Shown: positions 40,691-55,514 of the stretch, piece after piece
Layout: every line of letters starts with the position of its first letter
Numbering within the stretch: position 1 is the first letter of the stretch
Notes under the pieces: generated by a model
Databases searched by the model: none
What the model was told of the DNA's origin: nothing
What the model saw: only the letters and a program-made list of their open reading frames with translations
Made by a program: the position numbers and the translations under genes
NCBI GenBank assembly: GCA_022316685.1
Contig: JAKJHU010000023.1
Location: forward strand, 3,149,192-3,213,191
Length of the DNA: 64,000 nt
Reading direction: 5' to 3'
From: Progne subis subis
Lineage: Eukaryota > Chordata > Aves > Passeriformes > Hirundinidae

Positions 40691-42729
40691 TATCTCATTC
40701 TATCTTTATGTTTGCATTGAATATGACCTTAATTTAGACTTGTTATCACCTTAAAATAAGCTGCTGCCTGCAAGCCTCCTTGCGAGCTTGTAAGGAGTTA
40801 AAGCGAGGCTAAAACTTTCAGTAAATTCAATTTATTTTAATTGCAGCCTACAACAATATTTTTTTTTTTCCTGCAAACAACAAGGGCATAAGTCTCAATG
40901 CAATAACTTTTCAAATGATTAACGAGAAAAGTGGGTCAATATCAAGGATTAAATGGTACAGTGACACAAAATTAATCAAAGTTAATTTTTAATTCACCGG
41001 GAGAATAATCCTATTTTGTTATACTTCAGATTATATTTTTAAATATAGTGCTAACATGGAAATAGAATTTCTTTTCAATTCTTCACAGTTCTAATATGAG
41101 CTCAGTAAGGTCACACCTTCCGTTGTTGTTAAAACCTATAATATCATGGGGTCCTTTTTCCTTATAGCATGGTAAAATACGTTAGATCTAAAACTTGAAA
41201 TTAATAGTGAAATATTTATATTATTAACTCAACAATATAGACCTTTAAAATAAATGTAGCAATTATAAATTTCAGTTTGTGTATCCATAATTTTCATTTT
41301 CTTTTTATGAACAAAACATCAGAAACAAAATAAGCCAAAACCTCTCACGCCATGCTTTAGGATAATGATTAGCTAGAGAACCATTAACATGTGGAAGAAA
41401 TAATTTAGCATCTAATGGTAAGCAGAAGGATGAAACAGGTGGTAAACAGAAATACATAAAGGGTTCTGTTAAGAGAGCACAAGAGGCAAATGAAATTAAC
41501 ATATTATTGTGAGTTTCTTGAATTGCTTCATTGCACTGCCAGCATTTTTGTTAAACAATGCCTTTTTTCTTCCTCTCTGAGGAACATTATATTTCTATTG
41601 TCCTTGGTATCTCACCAAATTTTGTAATTATGAAATAATTTTAGAAGAGTGTTTCTAGTGAAAAGAACACTCGGCTTGTCACTGTTCTTTGCTTTTCTGA
41701 ATGTAATAATGTTTTTAAAGGTCATAGATGGAACTTTCAGTAAACAAGCTTTTTTTTTCTTTCCCCCCTTAGTTAGGTGTACCAAGTCATACACATTTTT
41801 GGTTTTCATTTCTGTTTACCTGACAGCCAAATCACAAACACCGAGATAGAACCAGGGCTGTTCTGCTTCTGTTTTTGCACTGCCCTTAACCCCTTTAAAG
41901 CTTAGAAAAATAAATTCAAAGAAATTTCAATACAATCCTCTAAGCCAAGGAAAGCAAGGAAACTTAAATAAGCAAGTACAGGATGCCTTTTTTCATTACT
42001 GAGTTTTGGGGGAAAAGGCAAATCACAATATGACAATCCAAGTTATAGCCTCTGGTGTCACTCCATGTCTTGGTGATGTAGCTAAAGAAGTCACAGGAAC
42101 CTAGGGAAGTGCTATGCTCAGTATGCAAGCAAAGCTCCATTCCCGCTAATGGAGCTCAGGGTAACCCAGGACACCTTCAGCAGATGCAATAAACTCCTCT
42201 GGACAGCAGCCTGCACTTCTACAATTCTGTCAATTACCATATAAATTTACAACATATTAGAAATTATCAGTATCATATGTCAAATACAAAATGTCTCTGC
42301 TCTGACTGATTGTTTTTCATTAAAGAAAATGTATCAGACTACTTTTTCTCATTCCTCTTTTCAGTGCACAACACAGTGTGAGTACATGTGACAGAGTGTG
42401 TCTGTGTGGTGTGCTTGAAACCATTAGACTGACAGCTACGTGCCTTAAACAGCAGTCTGAAAACAGCATTGATAATGTGCTGAAATGTTGTCTTCTTGAG
42501 GTAATTCAGAGCTACATTTTTCTTCACCTTACCTGTGTCTCTGCTTTGTGATGAAGTTCTCAAGCACTGCACTTCCATTGCCCAATGACCATCACAAAAG
42601 AGGGTGTAGAGAAAGGTGAATTTCAAGAAAGCAGAATTTAAAAATTCACTCAAAGACCTGTGTCATAAAAACAATGAATGCGGTGTAGTGGACATGAGCC
42701 AACAAGGATGTTTTGCAAGGTAATCAGAA

Positions 42730-42797
42730 AAAAAAAAAAAAAAAGTGATTTTATGCTCAGTTCATGCAGTTTCAATGGGAAAAAAAAAAAAAAAAAG
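42730..42797. repeat. Two closely spaced poly-A tracts
   Basis: Two runs of about 16-18 A are separated by about 35 bp, each followed by 'gtg'. Confidence 0.9.
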
Positions 42798-44917
42798 TGG
42801 CTCTAACATAATAAAAATTTACTTGCCTATTCTGCTTAAATTCTGATCCTAATCTGGATAAAATTTGTTTTAATGTCATTATAACCCAGATACACTTCTA
42901 AATATCAGATATTATTTTCCAAAGTCAAAAGAGGCCATGGTCTTAGCAATGCAGTATTTGGCACATGTAAGACTTTAATGATCTACACTGAAGTAATATT
43001 TGTGAGTATGTGGAGGGCCATGCTGAATATTTTTTCTAAATAGTGATAGCCTCATCACTAAGACCACAAACTGCTCATTGCATTTCACAAAGCATATCAT
43101 CCTCCTGTGAAGCCACTGCAGCTTTCTTTGGGGTATGGACAAATTCTTTACGAATGGAATTTCAACAGATAACTTACAGACAATAGGTGTGGAAGACTGG
43201 GTACTCGGAAAAGGTGCAAAGTTATCTACAGTTGTCTATATGCTAGCATCATGCAGGTTGGTAGTGTTGTTTTTGCACTTATGTGCATAGAATTTGCCCT
43301 TCCTTTGCTGATGTTTTGAGAAAAGTCTCTTAGGCTTGTAGAAAAAGCAAGAGAAAGCCAGCACAGTTTCATCATGTGCTGCTGATAAGAATGTCTGAAC
43401 TATTACAGTCTATTTGGGAATGTCCTTGGAGTTTTAACTTAAGCTTCTCTAGGGGAAAGAGAAGTCCTAATAGATCATTCTTCTAATAGCAATGATAACA
43501 AATAGAACTGATATTAGACAGGTGTTGTGTATCAGGAAAAATTGCCTCCTGTTTACTTTAAAGTGACAGTCGAACCACAACTGCACTGCCTTATCACACA
43601 TTTTCTGGACAAAAAGCTTCTCCTGCTTGTTATTTAACATGGGGATACTAATAAAAATAAAACAAAACAGTTAGTGGAAAATGGGCAGTAGAAGCTTTGC
43701 TGAAATGACCTGTGGTTATTCACAGTTTCTCTACCCATGATAACACTTGAGGTGTTTGGGACAGTAGGTGAAACAAACATTGTAGTTCTGCTTCACCAGT
43801 GGTGCATAATACAGGTCTGTATTTCTGTTTATCCAGTAGTGACAGGAACATATTACTGCCTCCTACCTGAAAAATGGCCCAGACGTTTTTGTTTGCTGAT
43901 GAAATTTTATTTAAGGAATAAAAAAACCTCCCAAACTTCTCCAAGTTGGTAAGACAAATTGCTTTGAGATAGTTCGAGTTAGGCCTGGCTGGACACAGTT
44001 TAGTGTCACACAAGTACAGGGATCGGGAAAAGACCCAAAATTGATTAGGTCTCTAGTTTATCAGTGCTCTTGGATTTTTTTTCTACAGAACATGCTAGAG
44101 TGTTTCTATGGTCCAAATTCTAAGTCAGAGAGTGGTCCAATATTGTAATGATTGTGTAAATCATTCCAAAATGCTTCTGCATCCTTCTTCTAGAGTTCCT
44201 TTTTCTCTGAGCCTCTTTATGCCATTCCCATCCACTTCTCGCTACATGGAGCTAGGACAGAAAGACACAAATAAGGAAGATTTTCTTTATTTCACTTTAT
44301 TTTGCTGAAGATGATTGACAGCAGAAGGGCAACCAAGAAGGCAGGAATAAACCAAGCCAAGTATCCAAATCTATTTGAGTAATTTGGTTTGAATTTAGGT
44401 ATTACAGGACTAAATTTTAAGGTTATGATAAAGAGGTGAACTGACAGAAAGAGGTTTAATTTAGTTTAATTAGGAGTCAAAAAGGCACATTGTCCAACAT
44501 CCTGAGATTTCAAATATTATGCTCAGGGCAGATTTCTTGAATTCACATAAATAATCATATTTTTTTTTAAGTTAAAACACTGAGTTGAAAATTAAGCACT
44601 GAGATAACTCTCCATAGGTTTAGGTCTTCTAGTGAGGCTGTTAACAACCACGGCAAAACACAGGATGTGAAATGGAAAACGAGGGACTGACTTGACTCTG
44701 GAAAGGTAGGATGTAATTCATATGAACACTGATCAAGCATCTACTCCCCCTCATTACTTGTTGAGCACTATAAAAATTTGGCTCACCTATGACCATATTG
44801 TACAGGATCTGAATAAGAGAATAAAAAAATCACCATAACGAGAGGATTCAGTAGAAACTCACTCAAAACCACAACATATATTGGACATAGAAGAAACTAG
44901 TAGCTACAGAGGGAAAA

Positions 44918-44983
44918 GGATGGATGGATGGATGGATGGATGGATGGATGGATGGATGGATGGATGGATGGATGGATGGATGA
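44918..44983. repeat. (GGAT)n tetranucleotide microsatellite
   Basis: About 16 uninterrupted GGAT units. The run is open in several frames, which gives a false repetitive peptide. A good candidate for a polymorphic marker. Confidence 0.95.
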
Positions 44984-47900
44984 TGACTGGCTCTCAGAGT
45001 CAAAATAAAATCGAGGGGTTCACAACCTCTCAGAACAAATTTCTGATATACTATTGTCTGAATCACACTGTGGATCATGAACTGTTTTTTAGTCACTCAT
45101 GGTATCCTGATGCTTTTTCCCATCTCTTAAAAGAACATATTTTCTTGGATATTTCATTTTTGTTTGTTGGTTGCTGTTTCCCACCCTCCCTCCTCCCTTA
45201 TCTAGTTAATTTTCAAAATAGTGGGCTTACCTAAGTGGTTTCAAATTTTTAACCAAAAGATTTAGAGCATCCTCAGACTGGTAAATTGAACACTGAACTA
45301 CAAAGTTCAAGCATTTTACTTGTTCATTTTAAAAAAATACTGGAAAATGGATTTTATTCCTATTACACACTTGTTCAATCTAATGAAAATGAAAACTAAA
45401 GCTGGCAGAGAAGGCTACATTAAAATAAGTGAATCTGATTGTGAATCAAATGAATCTGTGGTGCTCTGTGGTGGACTCTCTAGTTGATTGGAATGTTTTA
45501 AGAAAGCAATCAACTTTTTGGCAGTCATCACATCTTGAAACTTTCAGTTCATTAATCCAGCCATGGTTTTCTTCAGAAGCAGCTGTATTGTTTCAGAATG
45601 AGTAAAGCACATCCATATGGTAATATGTATGAATACATATTTCTGAAGCAAATTTAATATCATCCCTGGCATAAAAATTGCTATAAATTTGTTGGTATAT
45701 AAATGTATGGAAATAGCTTATTTTCTCTTGACACAAACAAAGAAAAGTAGAAAAGATGCTTTTTCATTGAATTGGATTTTCTTCATCACTCTGAGTTAAA
45801 CACTGAATGTTCAGCACCAGAATAAAGGGCTAGGAGTGTAAGATCATATGATCATATAACTATTTCAATTAGAGCACTACTGAACCATTTTAATAAAAAA
45901 TGTCAACAAAAGTATTCAGTCGAAATCACTCATTCAAGGGTGAATTTAATGGAAATAAAAAGTCATAGAGTTCTTGTTATTTACCGTTTAATAAAAAATA
46001 AATATCACATTACTCTTACATACAGTCAAATAACGCTTTTGATATTAGCAAACAGCCTTACCTAGTGGGAAACTGCAGACATGTATTGACTCTACAAATT
46101 TTGCTGTGCCTGTTTCTACCCATCTTGTTTCCATTCCTTTCTGCATGGCTCTTGGTCTGCAATGAAGGAGCTGAACCACTGTAAAGCTGCTAAAGCAAAG
46201 AGCAATCTTTTCTCTATCCATAACTCCAAGATTCATTACTTTTATACTTTTTTTTTCTTGAGTTCACCATATGGCTGTTAAGCTGTAGTGTTTCACTGAC
46301 CAAAATCACTGGGCTGAGCAGTTGCATGCCCTGATGGTTGATATGGGATATACAGCAAGGCTTTCATGCAGCTACAAGTTTAAATAAGAAATATAAAGCC
46401 TCTCCCTTTTAAGTAACCCACTATTTATCACTGGATTAAAACAATGAAGGTTTCTCTCCTTTTTAGCAGTCACATCTTGGATAACAACATGCAAATTGTG
46501 TGTATTAAGTTGGAGTCTCAAAATATTTGCTTTTTTTTCCCCAGATAGTATCCTTGAGGGTATTAATCATATTCTAAATTTCATCATAATGATAGGTTTC
46601 AACATAGGAAAATTATCTTCTCTTTCACTTCATCTTCTTCCTGCTTGTTCTCATTTATCACAAAGAACTAAAACACCACTCTGATGGTTTTAGACACTTA
46701 TGAAAGAACAGGCCTTGCTATCCAGCTTTTCTAAGCATTTTTCTTCTCCTTAGGCCCCATTCCCCAGGAGCAGTGAATGCTTTCATGAAACATGGCACAG
46801 ATGTGTATCAGTATCTTCTATGTTTTGGAGAAAACTACTTCAAATATGACTGGATCCCGAAATTAGGGGCCCTCTAATGCCTGCAAGAGCATTTTCAGAG
46901 AAAAACCTGGGCTTTAGAGAATGAACAGCTGCTTAAAACCACCACATTAGGAAACAAGGTTAATGAAAGCAAAATGGGAAATTTTGCAGAATTGATTCTG
47001 CCCTGGAGTATTTACTGGGTGGAAAGGGCTCTGGCACATCATCAGCGATAGATAAAAAGGTAAATGTTTCCACTGTTGGTACAGTAGCCAGAAATGCTGA
47101 CCACTCCCTTTTATGTTAGTTTACACTATTTCTCTGAAAGTGGTACTTTGACCCAGAACATTTAATGGTGAGCATGATCAGACGTTTTTGAATACTGCTC
47201 ACATTTTTCACTACTTCACTGGTGAGGAAATTGGCCAACCTCTGTTTCGGATAATTAGAGAATCAAGTTTCCAGTTTGGTTTTGTATCTTCAGCAAAATG
47301 AACATACTGTACTGAACATGGCCTGCAGTATTTTAAAATCAAGGTGTATTCTAGGCCTGGTGTGGAAGGGAGAACATATAATTTGGGAAATCCATAATAT
47401 GGGGGATGAACCTTGGCCTCATCGAACCCAGGGGAAAATTTATTGATGGCTTTAACAAACTGGCTGATTTGCTTCACAATTCTCGTTTTGATTATAAATA
47501 ATCTCAGGAAAATAATTTCATATCTTTGTTGCTTTTCCTTGAGGTTTTGATCCTCTTTGGCCAATTGTGATAATCCCTGTGCCGAACTGCTGACAATCTC
47601 TTATAACTAGTCAGAGATCCTAAGCACAATGGCACACAATCAGTCTTTAATTATCATCATTCCACATAAATGGCAATATAAAAGCAGACTGTATCAGGAA
47701 ATCCATGAGCACTCTTTATTTTCACTGGGCCAGTTGCACAATTGCTGGGGATAATCATGAATACTTACACGTGAACCCTCACTGAAGAATCTTTTGATGG
47801 TTACAGACAGCAGTGAACTCCTAATACAGAAAACTGAAGTGCTCAGAGCCTGAGGGCATTGAAAACAGTTTATTGATACAAAGTACCTATAAACCAGGCA

Positions 47901-49561
47901 AGGTAAGAGAATTTACAATAGGCTCTCTCACGACATTCGCTTCCTTGCAGCTGTAGCACAGGTTACAGATGATTTGCCTGTTTCTGCGTCACAAAGCCAA
48001 CTGAATGATAACACTTACCCAGAGCAGGGCAGTTTACCATTTGAAATATGTCCTTTAACTTTCCTTAATTGTTAGACTTTAACAGTTACCTTAAATTTAA
48101 TTCTGTTTCATATAAGGTCCAGCTTTATGATGTTATAATTTATTTTGTACATTACCGGTGACATTGCTCTGCCTGTCAATGGAAATATGAAAGAATATCA
48201 TCATAATGAATATCCATGGACTTACATAAATCACTCAAAATACTTCAGACATGTACAGAGAATTTCCATTGACCCTGTCATGACTTTATTAAAGCTATTT
48301 CTACACAAGCTGTGTCAGCAACAGAGATGTGAAATGATGGTGCTTCAGCAACATTACCTCAGCTTTTAAATGTTTTGGGAAAGCACTGTTAATTTTCTTT
48401 TATAGTTTATCATCCTTCCCAAATTACAGTCTCAGAGAACAGCACAGGCTCCATATGCTGGGAACACAGGGGATTTCCTTTTTCTGTTACTTCATAACAT
48501 CAGGAGTTGTAGTTATCACTGGGAATAAAGCAAAGTTATTAAAGAGTATCTCTACTCATCAAAATGAAGGTGTGAAGCAGGTTTAATTTAGCCATTAGAA
48601 TGAAGGTGATACAGCTGACAGCCTGGAGGACTTGGACAGTGACTGTGATTTCCACAGTGCCATTGCTACTACTCCTAGAATTAATAAAACTCCTCTTGTC
48701 TAATTTTGTGGGATGGAAGAAACCTTAGAGGATTTTCTTTGAACAGTCTGAGGAACCACAATTTTACATAAGCCATAACACTGGTGTAATTCCAGTGATC
48801 AGAGAAGAATTCCAGGAGTCAGGGTGGAATTCAATATCTACTGTGGCAGTGGCTCAGACTCTTTATATCCTTTGGTAAGCAAGACCTTGGAATAAAACTC
48901 ACTCAGCCAGTTTCTGTTATAGTAAGGTAATTTTTCTCTCTCGCCTTAACACATTTTTAATTGTAGCCTGACCTGCTTCCAAGTTAAGCTCTCTTTCCTC
49001 CTAGAAAATAGTGTCAAAGATTCAGGCTGGCCATAACCAAAACTTCTAAAATACCTGAACAGACAAAGGTTTTGGAGGTGGAGGGGAAGGAGGCTGATGG
49101 GAGAAAAAGGTCTCCAGGGAACTTCTGGGATGTGTGTGTGTAAAGCACTAACCCTTGCCAAGTTTGGTAAAACAAAACACACAGTTTTGCTTCAGGAGAA
49201 GTTAAAAGAAGCTACAAAATATCAGTTTGTTTTCTATTCTTTATGTGGAAACTTTTATTGTAAGGATAGAGCATAGCTAATAAAAAGTCATATTTCAAGT
49301 CAAAAGCAAGCATGCTGATTTTATTCAAACTAACATTCATGTAATTGGTGAGAGTTTTAAATATTAATATCTACAATCAGCAACAGCTTCAATTCTCAGA
49401 GCTACTGCAGTTTTGACATTAAAAGGGCAAGTTAATGATGTGATTTACTGTCTACAGGTGTACAGAGAAAATTTGACTGTGAAAAAAGTGGAAGATTTTA
49501 CTGAGTATGTTCCTGGATGTAAGAAAGAGATAAAGAAGTGTCAATGATGACACTGTGGTGG

Positions 49562-49645
49562 TTTTTTTTTTGTTTTTTTTTTTTTTTTTTTTTGTTTGTT
49601 TGTTTGTTTGTTTGTTTGTTTGGTTTTTGTTTTGTTTTGTTTTCC
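49562..49645. repeat. Poly-T and (TTTG)n tract
   Basis: Two T runs separated by a single G lead into about seven TTTG units and then T4-5/G runs. Possibly a decayed poly-A tail of a minus-strand retroposon, though no body is recognised. Confidence 0.9.
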
Positions 49646-50375
49646 TGAGGTGGACCCTCTGCATGGAGCATACAAGTAAGCAAAATAAGTGACAAAAGTG
49701 TGAAAGAAGGAATTCTCAATCTACCTCTTCTAAGGAACCCAAATTTTCAGAAAGACATGCTTTGATATGATAGAGGAAGCAAAGAAATAGCAAAATAATC
49801 ACATTCTAGTGAAATTTCACTGAAAAGAGAGATCTATGTGAAGTATGATTTGCACAAGAATAAAGGGAAAAGTATTTATCAATCTTTCCTCTTTCTATGG
49901 CACCAACTATCTTAATTATGTCTATTCTTAAAAGGTCTCTATCTCCTGCAGGCCTTTCTATATTTTCATTTCTTTTTCATTTTTCTTTCTGTATTTCTCA
50001 TCACTTCAAAATTTCTTCTTCCAGTTCTCTAAGCTGAAGTTTTCCTCTACATACTTATTTTCTATGTCACATCTTATGGCTACTCTATCACCATCCAACG
50101 TATCTCCTTTATTACTTGATTAGTATTCCAGGCAGAACAACCTAAACATTAGTAAATTGATTGCCTATTACATCCTTATTGAACAAGTAACTCTAAAATA
50201 GCATAGGATCCTTGATTTGTCTGATTTTTCAGTGACATTTATGGAATTGATTTCAGTGTTACTACCCCAGGATTCAGAGGTTTCAGAATGTTTCAAGAAG
50301 TGGATCTAAAAAAATGCAACCCTTACCACTCAAGCCTTCAGACATGAGAAGCTTCAGAAGATTCAAACTCACAAT

Positions 50376-50391
50376 TTTTTTTTTTTTTTTA
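50376..50391. repeat. Poly-T tract
   Basis: A run of about 16 T. Confidence 0.9.
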
Positions 50392-52814
50392 ATCATAAAA
50401 TGCATGCGCATCTTTTTAACATAGCACATTACATGAACATTTTCAGTTATGAGGAGCCTAAATAAATTTTTATGGTAGTGCACTGTAATATTCAATTCTG
50501 TCTAGGTCAAGCCAAAAGTAACTACTCAGGTACAATATTCTTTAGAATTCTGGTTAAGGCATTTTTCTGAGTGATACAACATACCATTTAAAACATCAGC
50601 ACTATGCAACAGCAAAAAGTGACTTAAGAAATTTGCAAAATTGCAATGAACAAAACACACTAACTGAGGAAAATATTTCCATCTCCAACTCAACACATAT
50701 GCAGGCATTCATAGATGATGATGAGGATCAATGTGATGAGGAGAAGTAATTGAAGGCCAGAAAAGCTCCCTTGGATTGTTGGACGTGTTCTCATGGAACA
50801 CATTATAATGCAGCCAAACACAGAACTGAGACAAGAAAGACATCCTGCCTCTGCTAATAAACAGCTCTGTTGTAAAGAAGATCAGAAAACTATGTAGGAT
50901 GTTGCAGAAGAGGGGCAGTCTGACATAAGCTTCCAGTGCAATATGCAATTATGACCCTAAAAGACTAATGATTCTTTAATGTAGGAGCCTAGAGTCATGA
51001 ATGGGAGTTACTATCTCTCTCTCACTGGCACTGGTGAGAACAGCACAAGTGGAAGCCCCTGTAAAATTTTGATGTCCACACTTCAAAGGCTTCTAGAAGC
51101 TGTAAAAAGTGCTGCAATGGGCACAAAGGATACCTAAGAAACAGGCTGGAAGAGAAAAAATACTTTCAAAATTTTAGCCTGAAAGCTGTTTATAAGATAA
51201 AAAATGTTTTCCTTATTAAAAAATGAGTGAGTATTATTTCTATGATTTTAAATTATCAGGGAGATGTGTATCAGGAGCCTAGAAGTTATAAGCTGAATCT
51301 GGAAAGCAGTAACACTGTGCTAATTTTATACAGCAAGAGTGGCAATAACCTGGATAAACAAACAGTGGACTGGTGGGTTTTAATGTCCTTAGACTGAGTT
51401 TGCAAACTGAATTGAATGGTGTCCTGCCGAGGCCCAGAGCTGAGCAGAAGCTGCACTTCATTCAGCAGCAGCTCCATGTTTAACAGTGCCCTCAGGAAGG
51501 TAGAAAGGGGAGGTGATGGTCCCCCTCAGCCTCGAAGTCTGAGCTGCAGCCCAGCCAAGGATGCTGTCTGGCTGCAGCTCGGATAGATTACGATTTTAGC
51601 ACTTCCCGCTGTACTTTGGGCTATCAATGACTGCAAGTACACTGAATGTTCCAACACAGCTGCTGGGTCACTCCCTAATCCGCTCGTGCTGAAAAGATCT
51701 AGCTTAGAAAAATCCTTTCTTTAAAGGGGGTAAGCTAAGGTGATTATTTTGACAAAACTGAAGATGCAGCCTGTCTTGTCTGCCAGCAGAAGAGAATGCC
51801 AAATGATTTCCCTGCTAGCTACAGAATGGGTAGAAAATTTAGAAACCTGGTGAATGGTGATTGAAGCAAAGAAAGCAAGGAACTGCTGAAGTTATTTGAA
51901 GATCGTAAGTATTTGCCATACAGATTATAGGTGAAACTTTAAATTAAATATGTACCTTTTAAACTCATGTTTGAAGAATAATGGAAAAGCAAGAAGTACA
52001 GTTTTAATACCATAACACAAACTTGATCTAATGAGAAATTTTATCACTGATTCACCAGAGGACAGTATTTTTAAATACCCAGCTTGGGTATTTATTGGGA
52101 ATAAAACCTATAGAAAGATGGATAGATTTTAAAACTCTGCACATTGATGTTCAGATAAAATACATACCAAATTATAAACCTATTTGAATGTAAATTTTTA
52201 TTAGCGGAATATCTGCTATTAGTCACAAATGAGAGTGTTTATGTGAACTCACCAGTCTCATACAATTAGCTGCAGCAACATACAGTACTTTAAGCTTAGG
52301 GATTGGTGCAATGGATACATAGTATCCTCCTGCTACTGTAGAGCTGGAATGTGTTTTATTCTTTAAGCCACAACCTTGAACAGTATCTAACTTAATTGAG
52401 CTTTCTGCCTGTTACCCATCCGTTATTCTGTAACAGCAATGTGTTCTTCAAGGTAAGCAACCAAAAGCTATTTCTACACTAATATTTTATAACACAATTC
52501 CCTTATTCAAGTGCCATTAGCAAGAGTACAGATCAATTTTGCACAATATTTAAAAGAATATTTTAAAACCAAAGCCTTCTACAAGTCCTCTCCTAACACC
52601 TATTATTTTCTGCTCTCAAGATTTAGGGCTTTACCTTCCTGGGGGAGCAGTTCCACTTGGTGGCTGAGTGGAATGCTGGTTTGCAGCAGTATTTCCTGCT
52701 CTTTCCCCATTCTCCTGGAAGGGTGGAGGGTGGTTAGACCACACCTTTCCACATGCTCTGGCACCCATTTTAGCCCTATCTGAATTTGGTTCAGTTCAAT
52801 TAACAGAAAACTAC

Positions 52815-52832
52815 TTTTTTTTTTTTTTTTTC
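52815..52832. repeat. Poly-T tract
   Basis: A run of 18 T. Confidence 0.9.
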
Positions 52833-53307
52833 GTGGTGTGTTGGTTTTTTGTTGACTCACCAGGCACGATTCTGCTGTATCACAAGTGTTCCAACTTCTC
52901 AGGTAGGGCAGAAACTTCAAAAGTATCACTAGGTAAAATAAAACATGGAAAGCACATTTCAAGGTATCTCATTCCTCTGCTACTTTTCTTGTAATGGCTG
53001 TCACAAAAATGCTGCCAGGTTAGAAAGAAGATTTGGTTCACCAAGAATCGGGTATGTGCCAGAGCTGGAGCAAGGAAACAAGGAAAGCAGCGGCAGCACC
53101 ACTTCTGTGAGAGTCAGCTCTCAGCTCCAGTGAGCTGCTAGGTTGGCTCAGGACCCTGAAGCATTCCACACTAGCAGATGTTTGGGACCCCCTTGAACCC
53201 CTTTTGGACCAAAGTACGAGTTATTACTTATATCTAAACACTGGAACCCCAATAGCATATCTAAATGGATTGCTGGGGCCCACAACTCTTTACAGACCCC
53301 AAAGATC

Positions 53308-53326
53308 TTTTTTTTTTTTTTTTTTT
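53308..53326. repeat. Poly-T tract
   Basis: A run of about 19 T. Confidence 0.9.
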
Positions 53327-53603
53327 AATGGGAAACAACTGAGTGCCTTGCACTGTAAAAAGTTTACAAGTTTGCTTCTTTCCCTACCCCAAAATTTGCC
53401 TACCCCAAAACCTAGTCAACTCTAACCATATGGGTAGAAGAAAAAAAGGCCAGGCTTGGGGTATGTGAGGCCCCCTTAAATTTGATATTTGCCAGTGGAA
53501 ATATGACAGTGAAGTGCATGGTCCAATAAGAGTAAACTGAAATTCAAAATTGCTGTCTCTGTGTCCAAATTGCCACGGCCACATCTTACAAAGAACTGAC
53601 CTG

Positions 53604-53622
53604 ACAACAACAACAACAACAT
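53604..53622. repeat. (CAA)n short repeat
   Basis: Six CAA units. Confidence 0.85.
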
Positions 53623-54668
53623 ACTCCTTTCTGCATGTTCTGGTTTCTATTAGATATGTTAAAAGGCTGATTTTGCACATTGCAGTTTATGCCAGATTAG
53701 ACATCATCTGCTTTCAAGCAGCTGGCAGGAAGGTCTAAACCTGGGATAAACTCTTTTTTATATACTCTGGCTAATTCCAAAAACTGCCACCATATGCTCA
53801 TCCTGCTCAGAACAAGCACATACTGTTAGGTGAGCTGGTGGTGGGATACAGAATCACTGTCAAATCACAGCCTTAGGGAAGCTGAAAAAGCTCTGGAAAG
53901 TCTGGTCAGCATCTCTCAGCTGGGTCCACCTCAACTCTTTCTGCCTCAGGCTCCCGGTATGCTCTTCCTAAGGAATCCATTATCCATCCAGGAAGGGGAC
54001 AATAGTGCCATCAGGAGTATGTGGTACAGCACATAGGTAGAGCTATTTTTCCCTTAATCCCCACTATTTCAAAAAACACCTCAGAAAAAATAGGGGAAAT
54101 GTGAATGGTGGTCAGTCTAACAAATGGATAGTCACAATGAGAAAAGAATGAAAAGCAGCAATGTACTTCAATTCCAAAACCTTGTTTTAATAAAACATAT
54201 ATTTTTACAAAAGACATATTGCTTATTATATCCTTATAACAATATTCCACACTAAACTTTGTTTTTATGTTGAGAAAAATTAATTTCTCTTGTGCTAATC
54301 ACCAAATTGATCTTGAAGTCAAATTTTATTTTTCAACACTTATACTAAAAGGAATAGTGTGTATTTATAGGACATCAGGATCAAATTCTACACTGGAAAA
54401 AAAGACTTTTCTCAAGCTAATGGTGTGCTGAAGCACCGATGGCATAAAAACAAATGCTTGTTTGGTCTTGTTCTGAAACTGAAGTCTCGCCCTCTGGCCA
54501 AGAACCAAATGTGCTACCAGATGAGTGATACAGAGACACTGAGCAGCAACATGAGAGCGCGAGGCTGCCAAGACTTCACTGTATCACCTCCATATCCAAG
54601 GCTTTGTCTGAGTTAAAAAAACCCTGTAACCACACACACACACAAAAACAACCCCAAACAAAAATAAT

Positions 54669-54682
54669 GGGGGGGGGGGGGG
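54669..54682. repeat. Poly-G homopolymer
   Basis: A run of 14 G just after a short CA repeat and A-rich sequence. Confidence 0.9.
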
Positions 54683-55505
54683 AAAGCACCCCAAACAATA
54701 CAAAAAAAATAATCATTTGTCTGGAAGCTTGTAAACCTATTCATGACTGTACCACGAGGAGCTTGGTATTGCCTGTGTAACATCAGATCTTCCAGCAGAA
54801 ACCAGGCACTTCCTCTTTATTCTAAAAGGAGTTTTGTGCATTTTCCATCAAACAGTTAGGTTTCTGTGAGAGATTTTGGTTTTGGTTATGAATAGAATGT
54901 GTTGTTGTTAATGTAGCTTGAATGCTATAGACAGGCAGAACTCAGATTTTTAAATAAAGACTGTACAAATTGCTAAATACCAACATGAAAATCACAAATA
55001 CTTATAGAATATTCTTAATATTTTAGCTGGGAAAGAGATGATCTACCCTGAATAAAATAAACTTCCATGTACATAAAAACACATTAAGAATTAGAATGAG
55101 AGAAATTAGTGTTTACATGCACTTGTCAGAGAAGGACGTGCACTAATAACTACAGCAATGTGATTTCTGGCACTGAATAGTAAGCCAGGTTTCAGTTCCC
55201 GTCTGAGGTACACATTTTGTTATAATTATCAAAGACAAAGACTTTTTGTATAAGTTTGTTTACAAAATGAAGAGTCAGCAAAATCATTATATAACAGAAG
55301 AATTGCATCTACATTTGAGACTTGTTTGAAAGAGAAATACCTTGAAAAATTAAACCCCTGCAACCAATATTGCTACATCAGGGAAAAAAAAAAATATCTA
55401 TTATAGACTTGGTATAAAAGTTATATTTACAAACATTTCCTTTGTCTATAGCCCTGTGTAAGCGGCATCCTCCCATAATAAGCAGAACATTCCCACAGTT
55501 GGAGT

Positions 55506-55514
55506 CCAAGGTCA
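55506..55514 (+). promoter_or_regulatory. Candidate SF-1 (NR5A) half-site CCAAGGTCA
   Basis: This is a perfect match to the monomeric NR5A element YCAAGGYCR, about 2.2 kb upstream of the NR0B1 TATA box and outside any recognised repeat. SF-1 is an established activator of NR0B1. Perfect matches also occur by chance every few tens of kilobases, so this is only a candidate. Confidence 0.3.

Noticed and set aside
44881..45234. Repetitive peptide frame (MDGW repeats)
   Set aside because: Translation of the GGAT microsatellite.
47211..47564. 117-codon minus-strand open frame
   Set aside because: No family recognised and no splice or promoter context. Its length is within chance for AT-moderate DNA.
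49562..49645. T/TTTG tract as the tail of a processed pseudogene
   Set aside because: No retroposed gene body or target-site duplication was found next to it.
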